Assembly (NCBI GenBank): GCA_029378245.1
Contig: JARKIF010000006.1
Coordinates: forward strand, 1,922,001-1,986,000
Source of the DNA: Roridomyces roridus
Lineage: Eukaryota; Basidiomycota; Agaricomycetes; Agaricales; Mycenaceae
Reading direction: 5' to 3'
Length of the DNA stretch: 64,000 nucleotides
The notes under the pieces are model-generated. The model searched no databases. It saw only the letters and a program-made list of their open reading frames with translations, and was not told the DNA's origin. The translations under genes and the position numbers were made by a program. Positions within the stretch are counted from its first letter, which is position 1; each line of letters opens with the position of its first letter. Below are positions 10,962 to 23,081 of the stretch, piece after piece.

Positions 10962-12413
10962 ATGTCCAATACCGCCATCGTCGACGAGCGGGCCATGCAG
11001 TACTCTGGGTCATGGAACGGTGGAGGCCAGTTCATCGAGTTTTCTGGAACGACGAAATGGTCGAGCGCTCAGGGATCTACTGCAAAGTATACCTTCCAAG
11101 GTACGCCATCGTGCCCCTCTTAGATGGTCTGCGATTGAAATGTTACTCAGGAACCCAAATCACCGTATACGCATCCGTCGCGGCCAATTCATCTTCAGCC
11201 AGCATGAGTTTTGCGGTTGATAACTTCACCGGCTCGTACTCCAGCACCAGCGCAGGCGGAGCAGCGCTCTACCATGCACCTCTCTGGGCATCGCCTCCGC
11301 TGTCAGACGGACAACACACGCTTGTCGTAACGCAAGACGAAGCCCAGGCTTCGGGCGTAATCTTCCTCGATTATCTATTGTACGAGACTACCTCGAGCGC
11401 ACCAGGCACGGTGTACTTTGTCGACGATCGCGACTCGCGCATAGCTTATTCCACTCCTTGGGAGCCGTTTGGATCGCAGGGCGACTTTATGCATACTTCG
11501 TCCGAGAGCAGTGATGCGGGAGATTCGTTCATCTTTGAATTCGAGGGTGCGTTCACTGATGCCCATGCGTGTCATGCTCATGCTCACATTTTCTTTCGCT
11601 CGCAGGAACGTCCATCGAATATTACGGGGGGTTGAATCCCTTAGACGCTGGAAAGACAATCGGGTCAATAGTCCTAGATGGTGCCGACCCAGTCCTCTAC
11701 ACCGCGCCCTCTCCCATTCCCGGTATCACCAATAACCAAATATTCAACGCCACGAATCTCGGACCTGGGACTCACAAGCTGGTCGCCACCAGCACGGACG
11801 TGACAGGGAGGTTATGGGCGGATTATTTTCTTGTAACACCAAACGTCGACGCCTCTGTAGACCCCTCGCCCTCTTCAGGGACCACAACGTCGTTGTCTGC
11901 GTTCACTTCTACGGGACATGGATCTAGCAGCTCAAATCCGTCCGCCTCCGCGCATTCCTCGAGTGGTACCTCCTCACCACTCAGCGGGCAATTAACAATC
12001 GTTGGCGGGTCCTCTACTCCCTCAGCCGGTAGCACCAACAAGCCCTCCTCTCGACCCGAGTCAAACTCAGCGCCCCACTCCCTACCCACTGCAGCGATAG
12101 CAGCCAGCACTGTCGGGGCGGGCGTCTTCCTCTCCCTTCTTCTCCTAGCCGCATGCATTCTGATTCGGCGCCGGCGCCGACGTGATCGCGGGGATCTTTC
12201 TGGTAAGTTTATTTTTCTATCCTTGCGCTTCATCCTGAACCGGGAACAGACCCCTTGATCGCACGGCCCTTCGGTTTGAGTTCAACGTTATTTGAATCCT
12301 CACCGCGGCGGAAAAGTCGGGAGGCGGCACCCGGACCTGCAGTTGCGGATGGCACGAGAATACCAACGGATAGCGACTCTAGATCTGTCCCACCGCCCCA
12401 ATATTCAGCGTAA
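10962..12413 (+). CDS. mucin-like single-pass membrane protein (copy 1)
   Basis: Four exons (10962-11100, 11151-11546, 11606-12202, 12250-12413) encode 431 residues. Two related beta-rich repeats start at VDERAMQYSGSW and VDDRDSRIAYS, each ending in an FLDYLL or WADYFLVTP strand. A Ser/Thr-rich stalk follows (about 260-330), then one transmembrane helix with LSLLLLAACILI and a basic stop-transfer RRRRRR. The cytoplasmic tail ends PPPQYSA. This architecture is common in Agaricomycetes, usually unnamed, and suggests a cell-wall-facing sensor or adhesin. The first intron is 50 bases and must be removed; in the paralogue it is 51 bases and reads through, a useful check on the model. An upstream ATG at 10892 with a signal-like stretch is out of frame, so the mode of membrane insertion is unclear. 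Confidence 0.72.
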
Positions 12414-14300
12414 CAATCAGCTAGACTGTGGCTCGGGCTTTGTGGCGGTCGTATGATACAGTGAGAAACACGAGCTGATATTCTACGGGTACGAGGAGGC
12501 CTGAAGGTCTCCGGGGGTTGAATAGGAAGGAGTCGAAGGGAGTCCCGACTGAACTACGATGTATACAAGAAGTCAAATGTATTTTAGTCGGGAAGACAGG
12601 GAAACCCGGAAGGGTCTTGTTCGACAACGTCCCTGTAGGGATTGCGCCGTAAAAGGGCAGATTGTACTTACACCGCTGCATCCATTCTCCACGTGCATTG
12701 CATACTAACTTCATGTTACTTCACTTGTATCCGTGTCATATCGCTAAATCTTGTCGAAAATTTGACTCTTGAATCGATGTCGGGTGAGGTGAGATGGCTG
12801 AGAGGTGATTGCGTTTTAAGGAATCCAGATTCCGATTCCTAACCCGTTTAGGAATCGTTCTTTATAACCCCCCTACCCATCAAACGATTGCCATTCGTGA
12901 TTGGCTGGGGTTGTCAGCTGTCATCTCGTTCCCGAGTCCCGACAGGTCCCGGACTCCCGGACTCCCGACGAATTTACGCCAGTGTTTGATTCGGATCTGT
13001 TGCTCTCAAGTTGCTCTTCTGGTCAGTATTTCGGCGCCCGGGAGCCGAGGTGCGATCCACATGACCGCCGAACCACCGCCGAAAGTGTTTTCAATGTGAA
13101 CGCCTCGCCTCATCATCAAGATGTAATTCCGACGTCCGATTGGGAAGGCACATGGGTACTCGACAAATAATACGAGAACCTCAGCTGAAAGTGTGCTTGG
13201 CAACGTGCATTATTACCGCACTTGATTTGTTTCTTTGGGTTTAAAAGGAATGTTTACACGAGTCTAATCGGTATGTGTTCGACCGTGCTCGTTCCGCACA
13301 AACCAACGGCAGTTGGTTCTTCCCTCCATTCCAGGGTGGAGCTCGGGCTCCTCGGGGGGCGCCCCTCGTACCTGTGCAATCGTGCAATCGTGCCTGTTCG
13401 AAACAGGGACGAGAATGGATTCACCTCGATCGTTGAGGTTAAAAGCCTGGGCCACACTCGAACAGAGGTCGTCAACTTCTCCCCTCCGTGTTCACTGTGC
13501 CCAGGTTCGTCGCCGAGTTCCCTTTCTGCGTGCTGTTACTGAGAGCGTCTCTGGTGCAGTGCTCGCTAGCGAAGTTGAACCTTTTCGGAACACCAGCACG
13601 CCGCGCCGTGCTCTCGAATCGGGTGTTCATGATCACATACGTTGTAAGCCTCGGCGCCCGAGCGTTCGTATTCGTTTCTGTGCTGAGTTTATCTGGTGCA
13701 GATCCCCGTCTTACTAGTGTCGCTACTCTCGCGCCGTCGCGCTTACTCGAGTCTCGTTGCGTCACTAGATCCGTGTTTCTCCTTGTGCTACCCGCCCTCA
13801 TTTACATTTACCTCTTACCCTATCTGTAGAGCCCGCCTTCCATCTTGAGCGTCTCAAGATCCCGGCGGAAAGCCGAGCTTCTCACTCGGCCAGGACGATT
13901 AGATTGGCCGAGATAGCCAGGTTGATACTACCAACCATCACTTGTGCTGCGGGGCTATTCGAGGTGTTGCGGTTTTGTCTTTCAGCACATCAAAAGTGAT
14001 TGAACTGCAAGGTGAAATCTCAGCCGGACTTTGATCCGCTGGTCCGAGTACCCAATATTTGTTTCAAAACACATTGTTGCCGGCCGCCGATATGAGCCGA
14101 AGCGATGCCGGGACCAATGGCAGGCAAAATCAACAGTGGACATGAGGTTGAATTTTCCTGTCTTAGATCAGACTTGCCCAGCCCGGACATTCAAAAATAA
14201 AATCCCAGAATGTTACCAGAGCGGAATCGTTTCTGCCGTGCGCACGCAATGGCCTCAAAGCCAGGTCAATGTTGTTCATCATGGGTTTCTGATAGGCTCT
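12414..14300. other. no supported gene
   Basis: Only short overlapping ORFs without domains are present. Part of 12640-12810 resembles the receptor 3' flank (10395-10570), so some of this interval probably arose by the same tandem duplication that produced the two membrane-protein genes. A TTCGAAA hairpin near 13398 resembles a T-arm but has no terminator or acceptor. Confidence 0.4.
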
Positions 14301-14600
14301 GATAGCCTAGCGATTCTTGCACTTGACCATCATGGTCCCCCCACTCTGGGTTCACTCTGGCTTCTTCCCTGTTCCTGTTCAGGCCGATGAACTCACGCCC
14401 AGGCCCCAAACTGAGCTCCTAGGCACCCACAAGTCTAACGCATGGAGGCGTTGACTGGATCACGTATCCCAGACGATGAGTCAAGGTGACATTTGACCAC
14501 GCCTTCGAACTTCCTGATCAACAATGCCCTGGAATCATGAAATCTCGCCGGAAACTCTCATGGGCTATCTTCCTCTCTTCTTTTCCCTCCCAGTCCCAAG

Positions 14601-16211
14601 ATGTCCAATACCGCTATCGTCGACGAGCGGGCCATGCAGTACTCTGGGTCGTGGACCGACGCAGGCGCGTTCATCGAATTTTCTGGGACGACGAGATGGT
14701 CGAGCGCTCAGGGATCTACTGCAAAATATACCTTCCAAGGTACGCCATTGTGCCCCTTCTTGGCTGGTCTGCGATTGAAATGTTACTCAGGAACCCAAAT
14801 CACCGTGTACGGTACCGTCGCGCCCAATTCACCTTCAGCCAGCATGAGTTTCGGGGTGGACAGCTTCACCGGCTCGTACTCCAGCACCAGCGCGGGCGGA
14901 GCCGTGCTGTACCACGAAGCTCTGTGGACATCGCCTCCGCTGTCAGATGGACAACACACACTCGTCGTAACGCAAGACGAAGCCCAGGCTTCGGGCGTAA
15001 TCTTCCTGGATTATCTGTTGTACCAGACCAGCTCGAGTGCACCGGGAACGGTGTACTTTGTCGACGATCGCGACTCGCGTATATCTTATTCCCCGGCTTG
15101 GAGGCAGTTCAATGGAACGCAGGGCGACTTCATGCATACTTCGTCCGAGAGCACTAACGTGGGAGATTCCTTTACTTTCGAATTCGAGGGTGCGTTTACT
15201 AGTGCCCATGCGTGTTATGCTGACATTTTGTCCCTCGCAGGAACTGCCATCGAATATTACGGAGGGTTGACTACCTCAGATACTGGAAAGACAATCGCCT
15301 CCATGGTCCTAGACGGTGCCGACCCAGTACCCTACACCGCGCCCTCGTCCCTCCCCGGTACGACAAATAGCCAAATATTCAACGCCACGAATCTCGCACC
15401 TGGTACTCATAAGCTGGTGGTCACGAGCGCAGACACAGCGACATTGTGGGCGGATTACTTTCTTGTAACACCAAACGTCGACGCATCTGGAGACCCCTCG
15501 CCCTCTCCGGGGACTACAACGTCGTCGTCGTCTTCTTCGTTCACCTCCACGATCCCTGGATCTGGTGGTGCCACCAGCTCAAATCCGTCTGCCTCCGCGC
15601 ATTCTTCCAGTGGCACCTCTAGCATCTCACCACTGGGCGGATCCGGACAATCCACAGTTGTTGGCGGGTCCAGGCAATCCACAATCGTCAGCGGGTCTTC
15701 AATTCCCTCGGCAAGTAACACCAACGGGCCGTCCTCTCAACCTGTCTCAAACTCAACCCCCCACTCCGTACCGACTGCAGCGATAGCAGCCGGCACCGTC
15801 GGGGGTGTCATCTTTGTCTTGCTTCTTCTCCTAGCCGCATGCATTCTCATTCGGCACCGGCGCCGACGTGCTCATGATCACGGTCACATTTCTCGTAAGT
15901 GTATTTTCTATGCCTTTCGCTCATCCATTTCAATTCTGAATGAATCGGGAACAGACGCCTCGGTCCCACGGCCCTTCGGTTTGAGCTCAACCCCGTTTGA
16001 ATACTCACCGTGGCGAAAAAATCGAGACGCAACACCTGCAGTTGCAGTTGCGTCTACGAGTTCGGGTTCGGGTTCGGGTTCAAGAAGCGATGAAAAGAGG
16101 ACTACGGTCTCCAGCTCCGAGTCGCCGACAACCCCAGTCGCGGCGACTGATCACAGCATGCGGACAGAGTCGATATTCGACTCTATCCCACCGCCCCAAT
16201 ATTCAGCGTAG
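14601..16211 (+). CDS. mucin-like single-pass membrane protein (copy 2)
   Basis: Paralogue of the gene at 10962 in the same orientation, with the same four-exon layout. The open frame runs the whole length because the first two introns do not break it, but the paralogue shows they are introns: GTPLCPF..CYS and AFTSAH..LAG are intron translations. The spliced product has two extracellular beta-rich repeats, a longer Ser/Thr/Gly-rich stalk (about 270-350), a transmembrane helix with FVLLLLLAACILI, and a tail with a Gly-Ser run ending PPPQYSA. The duplicated 5' flank starts near 14300. Divergence is concentrated in the stalk and tail, as expected for a surface protein. Function is inferred only from architecture. 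Confidence 0.75.
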   Translation: MSNTAIVDERAMQYSGSWTDAGAFIEFSGTTRWSSAQGSTAKYTFQGTPLCPFLAGLRLKCYSGTQITVYGTVAPNSPSASMSFGVDSFTGSYSSTSAGGAVLYHEALWTSPPLSDGQHTLVVTQDEAQASGVIFLDYLLYQTSSSAPGTVYFVDDRDSRISYSPAWRQFNGTQGDFMHTSSESTNVGDSFTFEFEGAFTSAHACYADILSLAGTAIEYYGGLTTSDTGKTIASMVLDGADPVPYTAPSSLPGTTNSQIFNATNLAPGTHKLVVTSADTATLWADYFLVTPNVDASGDPSPSPGTTTSSSSSSFTSTIPGSGGATSSNPSASAHSSSGTSSISPLGGSGQSTVVGGSRQSTIVSGSSIPSASNTNGPSSQPVSNSTPHSVPTAAIAAGTVGGVIFVLLLLLAACILIRHRRRRAHDHGHISRKCIFYAFRSSISILNESGTDASVPRPFGLSSTPFEYSPWRKNRDATPAVAVASTSSGSGSGSRSDEKRTTVSSSESPTTPVAATDHSMRTESIFDSIPPPQYSA

Positions 16212-16328
16212 AAACATTAAATTACATTAAACATTAGCCTGTGTATGTCAATCACATTCGTTCGTCTCCCTACTCCATCAGTTTGAACGCGCCTTCAAAG
16301 CAAGATACAACCTATTCGCACAAAATAA

Positions 16329-19109
16329 TCAGCTCTCCGAGAACGAGAACGAGACGAGAACGCACCCGATCCGATAAATAATCGTAATCCCAACCAAAAT
16401 CGCGGCCCACTTGCCATAGTCGATATCCCCAATCTCAAGATACCTGAGTACGTCGGCGCCAGAGACTGTGCACGTTTCGGGCGTCGAGGATGGGTAGGCG
16501 CAGGCGCAGGTAGAGTTGATGCCCGTGGTTGTCCCGCATTTGAAGGTGAGGCCGCGGAGGTCGGACTGCGGTTCGAGTTTAGTACATATTGAGTGGGGAG
16601 GGAGGCAAGAGGAGGAGACGCACGTTGGTGAGGAGCTCAAACGCATACCGCTGGTAATCCATGTAGTGGAATGAATAATACCAGAATCGGGGGAGCGAGC
16701 GTGCTTTGATGCTGTCGAAGAGATTAGATTCAAGCCACTTTCAACCCCATGCCAAAGGGAAAAAGGAAAAGAAACGCACAAGTACCCGCCGACGCTCATC
16801 CAGAATCCATTCACACTGCAGAAAGCATCAATCAGCATTGAGTTGTCGGCAGAGTACTGCTTGCTACTCACAAAGCGCCAATAGCTAGCGCCGCGACGAA
16901 AATCGGTATAAACGACGCGATAATGAGCATCTGGCTCTCGGCCGCGAGGAGTGCGAGGTAGAGAAATCCGAGGAACCGGAAGAACGCTCGGCCTCCGGGG
17001 TGTAGGCCCTAATATACCAAATTTCAATTTCGTTTCAAAGAGGGGGAAACGCTACGCACGATGGCCCAGTAGGATATCAGCGTAAAGAGGAGGGTGCAGA
17101 GGAACAGGAATGGCAGGTTGACGAGCGTGTTGGACAGGACGAAGGGGAGTGTCGTGTAGAGCCCGTTTTTCGTTTCACGGTAATAGACTGCGCGTTCTTC
17201 CAGGACTGTGACAGCTCATTAGTAGTGTGGTGGAGCGGGAAGCGAGGAAACCTTGCATCCTGGGATTCCTGCGACAGACATCTGAATGAAGAATTCAATG
17301 TCGAACGTGATGGATGAACAGGTAGACGTACAAACGCAAGAAACGCGACACTGAAGAAGTGCACCGACAGTCGGTCGTTGATGGTCGAATCGTGGGTCCC
17401 CAGGCGGATCCAGATTGTCGCAAGCATGAATCCCATGCCTGCCAAACAAGAGTGAATCTACGCGCCACAAGAAGACAGCATTGGATGGACGCACCGGCGT
17501 ACATGCCAGCCCTCACGCCATACGCCAAAAGGTTGCGCGAGTAGTTAACTGCCGTTCGCTCGGAAAGCACCATCGTGTTCCAGAAGAGTGTCCCCACAGC
17601 TCCAGCCTCGCCGTACGTGTCTTCCGAATTATTTGACAAGACCTGGAACTCAGAGTCGGGGAGCGCGGATTCTGGTTTGGTGGACAGGTAGAACTCCCGG
17701 AAGGCCCGCGCGTCGGAGTTGCTGTCGCGACCCGTGGCTTCGGCAAAGTCGTTGTTGAGGAAGTTCATCGCGTGGTCCGAGGGTGTCCTCTGTCAAAAAA
17801 TAATTAGATGGAGTAATCCGCGGAATGGAGCCGGAACCACGCACGAATTTGCCGACAGGATGGCCCCAGTTCTCGAGGAACCCTTCCAAATCATCTACCT
17901 TGCCCGAGAAGCAGGTCTGCCCGTCCGCCAGGAGGAGGATGTCGGTGAATTGAGACAGAGTTTCCAAGGAAGGTTGGTGTATTCTGGGACGCGTTCATCC
18001 TAGATGTTGAAATTAAAGGGAACAGTTACGTCGCGATGACAATTATTCCTTCTGCCACTGCGAGAGCGCGTATCGCGGACATGACCTCTCTGGCAGATGT
18101 GCTGTCAAGCTAATGTGAAAAGCGTTAGTTTAGTGGATGTGATGAGGAATGGGTCGTACGCCAGAGGTCGCTTCATCGAGCAAGAGGATTTTTCTGGGAA
18201 TGTTGAATGATGAACGAACGGAATGAAAAGTTGGAGACGCACGGATAAGTCACCGTGGCGCAGGCTGCGGTTACGCGTCGTTTTTGACCTGTTCGAGTCA
18301 GCGTAAGCAAGTACCCAGCTCGATGGACGCACCGCCCGAGATTCCGCGAGAAATTGGGGTCCCAATCCGTTGGTCGGCACATGATTGAAGCCCGAGCGCT
18401 GTGAGCACGCGGTTAACTCGAGCGGCGACTTCTCTCGGGGACAACATCGGAAGGCTAAGGGGACCGACATCAGATAGAGATCCGCCAAGTGTCTCGGCAA
18501 AGCAGCACGCACTGTAGGCGGAGGGCATACGAGACAGTCTCTCGGACGGTCAAGACTCCCAGCAGCGCGTCCTCCTGCTCGACAAAGTTGGACATTTTCT
18601 GCATGCTTTGGGCGGTCAGGGTTACTCCATTGAGGGTAGCCTAGTGCCGGAGATTGAGGGTGGGGAGGGGCATCTCAAACACGGAACACCTACCGAGGCG
18701 CCTTTCAACGGTGTTTTTCGGAAAGCCATGAGGTCCAAAAGGGTGCTCTTGCCTAGAGGACTTGGCGTCAAGACATTCAACCCGAAGACATCGCACAGAA
18801 CATACCTGCACCGGATGGGCCCTAGTAGCCGGCGTCGCGTCAGACACGGAGCATCGCGTCAAGATGGGCGCTCACCATGATCGCAAGCAGTTCCCCTGCC
18901 CTCACAGATACAGAGACATCGTCGACGAGCAGGCGGCCCTTGGCGCCCTTCGAGTCGGCCTGGTAGCTCAGATGGGAGAAAGAAAGGACAGATCCGGAGG
19001 GATTCGCGTCTTGCGTGGACTTGTCGCCATGAGATGGGGAGGACATGGAAGGGGAGAGCAAGGGGTCCGGATAGAAGACTGCCTGGAATTTATATACTGG
19101 CATTGGCAT
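16329..19109 (-). CDS. ABCG (white/brown-type) half-transporter
   Basis: A gene of more than ten exons encodes about 620 residues with ABCG order, nucleotide-binding domain before membrane domain. Visible motifs: Walker A GPSGAGKST, signature ISGGQKRR, Walker B KILLLDEATSGLDS, and H-loop ATIHQPS. The membrane half has hydrophobic helices including TTLPFVLSNTLVNLPFLFL and a last helix ending IYRIGCVLVSFSFSES. Between helices near the C-terminus is a Cys-rich extracellular loop (KCGTTTGINSTCACAYPSS..TC), typical of the white/Adp1-like group. Half-transporters must dimerise; fungal members move sterols, lipids or other hydrophobic compounds across the plasma or an internal membrane,but the substrate cannot be told here. 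The start at 19109 is the first ATG in frame; a Met about 21 residues later is an alternative. Confidence 0.88.
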
Positions 19110-20344
19110 CGCCTCGGAGCGCGTAGTAGGGAAGGCAAGTCTAATTGATCGGACCTCGGCGTCGTGAACACAATCAAGTCTATTGGCTCATCAGCCAAGG
19201 CTGTTGCTGGTTTATCCCAATTCGGAATGATCTTGCGTTAAGCCGCCTGATGCTTACCACACACACCTCACCACACCTCACATTGAGTCGTTGACCTCAC
19301 GGACAGGACTCGCTGTGCAGCCTGTAAATTAAGTTGTTCTTGGACGAGATTCTCGGGAATGAAAAAAGAAAAATTCCATTAGAATTAAAGAACTAGTATA
19401 CAAAATACACCGAGGTGGAGAGCGCGCTAGATGACTCCGACGACTTCAAGTGAACGCACTGCGGCGCATCAAGGAGACGGAATACATCCACGCCATCGTC
19501 CGCCCGCAAGGAATTCCCGCACTGAGTATACCACTCCACCCACGCAAATGGTCACCGTTGACAAAGACATGAATGTCGAAGACATGAGCTCGAGAGCGAC
19601 GACGGAGTTCCTCCTATCGCGGAGAGCAACAGTCGGAGGAGGAAGAGTTGTTGGCCAGGGAATACGGGACGGTAGAGTCGATGGAGAAGGGCTGAAGGAG
19701 CTTGCCATGGCAGGATCCGGCGTCGCACTGGGTGCAAAGGAGTGGCGGATCAAATTCGATGCTGGATGCACACAGCCCACAAGACGGAGGCTCAGAGGCA
19801 GGATTGCGACGTGACTCGACGCTGCAACTGGGAAGGAGGAGCGCGCGTGCGAGAGGTCGAGTGCCGTGTACAGAACGGATACATGCTCCTGCTCCTGTTT
19901 CTGAGGTCGTGCGTCGTGCTGCCAGTGGTCACCGGCCAGGCAAGGTCACGGACCAAGGCGGCCAGGGAGCGAAAAGCGGATGGGCGCGAGAGCCGAGGAG
20001 GAGAAGGGTGGTGCGAGCAGGTAGCGTGTGGATTCAAGCCAGATTCGAGACTACATGAGTGGCCTGAAGACAAGATGTAGCCAGCACAAAAAATGAGAGT
20101 CCAAGGGCACGCACCGGTATGGATGCTTCACCAGAGCCCCTGCTGAAACAAGTACTCTCTATGCAAAAGGAATGTGCGGATGTGATGCACGGCATCTCGG
20201 CGTGGATGTGTTCTGAGCATCGAGATATCCCTTCCATCAGATGCTTCGTGAGAATAATGAAGCTAATGGGAAGGAAATCGCCATGCTGCTGAGCCACGTG
20301 TTTTCCGCATGTCGAGGCAAGTGGGAAGGGAGTGGGGGCGACAT
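19110..20344. other. no supported gene
   Basis: Minus-strand ORFs of about 100 residues at 19469-19780 and 19792-20073 lie end to end but have low-complexity Ser/Pro/Arg composition, no domain and no convincing intron joining them. I could not decide between a lineage-specific short gene and noise. Confidence 0.35.
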
Positions 20345-20352
20345 GTTGTGAG

Positions 20353-20991
20353 TAGGGTGTAGCACGAATGGCGAATGTCACGAATATTCGTGGCTGTGTA
20401 TTCGCTAATACCGAATATTTGTACTCGTGAATGGCTGTGGCTGTGCTATTCGCGCGAATGCAAATATCAGGTTTTGAAAAAGTCAATATTCGCGAATATT
20501 CGTCGGCTAATCCTGACTTGATCAACGTGATATCAGAGCTCAATTTGGAAGATTGATCCGTCGGCATCACTCGGCATCACTCGGCCAAATCGGCTTGTTC
20601 CCTGCACACACATCAGTCAATAGAATATTTCATGTACAATGACACATACCCAGTGATCCGTCCATTTTGGCATGCCCTTCTGTCAATCTGTCAAGATTTG
20701 ACTCCCATTGCGAGCTACCACCACTGGGAACTTGCTGGGAAGGACATTTGAGACTACCCACACTGCTCTCTGAAGCTGATATAGCACTTTGCCTGCAGAT
20801 AGCTTGCAACCACCCACTTTAGATGAGTATCCAGAGGTGCTGAATCTGAATAGTTGCCACTCGTGAATATTCGCGAATACTGCTTACAAATACACGAATA
20901 TTTGCCATCAATATTCGTGCGAATGCGAATATCAGTTTTCAAAGTTTGACGAATATTCATATTCGCGAATATGTATTCGTGCTACACTCTA
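20353..20991. mobile_element. 639-bp hAT-type MITE with 8-bp TSD
   Basis: Terminal inverted repeats TAG(G/A)GTGTAGCACGAAT bound the element and the 8-bp direct repeat GTTGTGAG flanks it at 20345-20352 and 20992-20999. TAGxGTG-type termini with 8-bp duplications point to the hAT superfamily. The interior is filled with short palindromic motifs built from GAATATTCG / CGCGAATA, dense near both ends, probably subterminal transposase-binding repeats. No transposase is encoded. Confidence 0.85.
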
Positions 20992-21301
20992 GTTGTGAGC
21001 ACATGTCGATGTGACATGTCGATAGCTTTGCGCCCAGTGAGACATAAACCATGAGCCAGTCTATTCTATTCAATGATCAATCTCAGGGCGTATCGACACA
21101 TGCACCGAACAGAGAAGCTCGATGGGAGCAGTGCAGGTGCCAATATGTGGCGGCATCTTAATCTGGACCCGCTGTCTTCCTGGTAACTTCCGAGTCCTGG
21201 AAGCAGAAGCTCTCTTCTGCGATTCACAACGCTCTTGCGATCGTCGATTCGGCCATTCTTTAGTTTGAACACGACGAAAAAAACCCACAAATCCCAAGTA
21301 T

Positions 21302-21395
21302 GCCCTCGGCAGGAATTGAACCTACACCTTCGCAGGAATTTTCATGGGGCGAGACATCTAATTGTCTTGAATTCCTTGCGCTGAACTCAAGCTGA
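21302..21395 (-). tRNA. degenerate tRNA-like locus related to family A
   Basis: T-arm GTAGG-TTCAATT-CCTGC is followed by the family A acceptor strand CGAGGGC and a run of T about 20 nt downstream. Upstream the sequence can form AGAC/GTCT and GGAATT/AATTCC stems, but the matching 5' acceptor GCCCTCG is missing. Likely a pseudogene or an unusually diverged member; the 5' end is approximate. Confidence 0.3.
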
Positions 21396-21476
21396 ACTGC
21401 GCCCGGGGTTGAGAAGCACTCTGTGGATTTCGACTCAGTGACGCAGCGAAAAATGGAGATACAGAAGTTGTTTAGC

Positions 21477-21567
21477 GCCCCAGGTAGGAGTCGAACCTAC
21501 ACCTTCTTGCAGGTGAATGACCTTACACTGGATTCCTCCAAGACGATCGTCCACGATCCGCCGGGGC
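21477..21567 (-). tRNA. tRNA-like gene, family A (copy A5)
   Basis: Acceptor GCCCCGG/CTGGGGC, D-arm GATC-GTGGAC-GATC, anticodon stem TCTTG/CAAGA (perfect) enclosing about 29 nt, variable AGGT, T-arm GTAGG-TTCGACT-CCTAC, and a T5 run downstream. The other family A copies keep the same architecture with different paired bases (acceptor position 5 T-A instead of C-G; anticodon stem TCTC/GAGA). Such covariation argues that the folded RNA is, or recently was, under selection. No U33, no standard box A. Confidence 0.55.
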
Positions 21568-21779
21568 GCACTTAGTTTCCTCGGACTCACCACCTAGGCT
21601 CAGCTTGAATCTGAAATCCAACAAAAGGCATTGCAGATTCGAAAGCCTCGGCACGGAACTTGAATTTCGCCGAAGGAAGGGAAATAACGCTCTTGGCGTG
21701 CTGCTGCGTGCTTTATACAGTGTCGGCAATCTAATCATTAGCCTGCAATTCTCAACGTTCAGCCCACACACACAACTAC

Positions 21780-23081
21780 TCATTTCTGACGAAGAGCAGG
21801 CAGAATATCCGTCGAGTTCGCCCTCCACCCATTCAACGCAGCATTAAAGTCAACCATCCCCGTTGCCGCAGCCGGACTGGTCGTAGCCGAGATATCATCG
21901 ACCAGAATCACGTCGTAGCCTTTATAGTAAGAACTGTACACATCCAGTTGAACCGTTTTCCCACTCAGTAAAAGGAACACTCACTCCAAAAGGGTGCCCC
22001 AAACGCACTGGTCTTCAAAAGACCAAGTGCATCAGCGGTAGATCGCCGAGCACGATGAAAGTAAACTCACCGATGTTGACACCACCGAAGAATAGGGTGG
22101 TGATCTGGTTGTCCTGCAAGAATGTCTGCATCGGCGTCGAGGCTCCCCACATCCCTGAAAGACGGTCTACAAATCCAGGTGAGTTCTGTTCGACTGATAA
22201 GGGCCTCACTCACTTTTGTTGAAGTAAAAGTCCGTCCCATTCGCGACGCCCCCAAGCTGCTCATCAAGCAGCGCGCCGAACGGCTGGGCATTCCAACTCC
22301 CGCGCATCAGCTTGCGTCCAACGCTGATATTGCCTTGGATTGTGCCCATGTCTGAACCGAAGGAGGTGGCGGATGTGCCGTCGGAGGAGAAACCGCGCTG
22401 TGGGTATTGGATCAAAATTGGGCCCGTGACATGGATGTGTAGCTCTTGGACTTACGAAGAATGCAGGCGGCATGCTGTCCACTTGAATCCACGTCAAACG
22501 TCGAGTGTGAAGGTACAATTAATGAACGTACAGTCAAAGTCCGTGAGACCCCAGTTGGTCCAAAATACTTTCATGCCGCTCGCACGGAAGGCGTGGATCG
22601 TGTTGATAGTAGCAGCTGCGCAGATGAATGTGAATCTGTGGGTCACCGACGGCCGCGTACGAGAGGCTCACGTATTACAGCCCGTCCGAGGGGATCCCCA
22701 CCGAGATCGGGGTGCTACCCACCGATAGCTGAGTCCCTATACCTGCTTGACAAAGGAATTCGACGCACCAGGAAGAAATTTTGCATGTCGATAATGACCA
22801 AGGCACTCGCCGCTGGCTGGATCGTTACTTGACCCTTGGGGGACGGCAGGGGCAGGGTTATTGCGTTTGTCGAATTGCCCCGGGTGAGCTGTGAGCATAG
22901 TGATATCACAATGAAGAAATCGCGCGAGGAAAGGAGACATACTTACATCCCATCCAGTTGAAGTTTTGATCCAAAAGTTGAACACGTTCCCGAAGGTATC
23001 CTTGGTGGGGTTGACTAGTTGCGCCATTGCGCCATGGACGCCCAGAGCGGCCAATGCGACGATCGAGTTGAACAGTTTCAT
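21780..23081 (-). CDS. secreted isochorismatase-fold cysteine hydrolase
   Basis: About eight exons encode roughly 280 residues. A signal peptide MKLFNSIVALAALGVHGAMA is followed by the isochorismatase-like fold: catalytic Asp in ALVIIDMQNFFL, the HPDLGGDPLGRAVI segment, the TNWGLTDFDLDSMPPAF stretch, and the nucleophile-containing DQCVWGT near the C-terminus, with strand VILVDDISAT after it. Family members hydrolyse ether, amide or N-carbamoyl bonds using an Asp-Lys-Cys triad; fungal secreted forms are of unsettled substrate. Splice sites are well constrained because the family motifs appear only after removing introns, some of which carry alternative AG sites. The start at 23081 gives the signal peptide; upstream ATGs only lengthen it. 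Confidence 0.8.

Noticed and set aside
10892..11635. Upstream ATG at 10892 as start of the first mucin-like gene
   Set aside because: That frame loses the conserved extracellular repeat; the frame from 10962 keeps it and matches the paralogue.
13380..13420. TTCGAAA hairpin resembling a T-arm
   Set aside because: No acceptor, no D-arm and no T run downstream.
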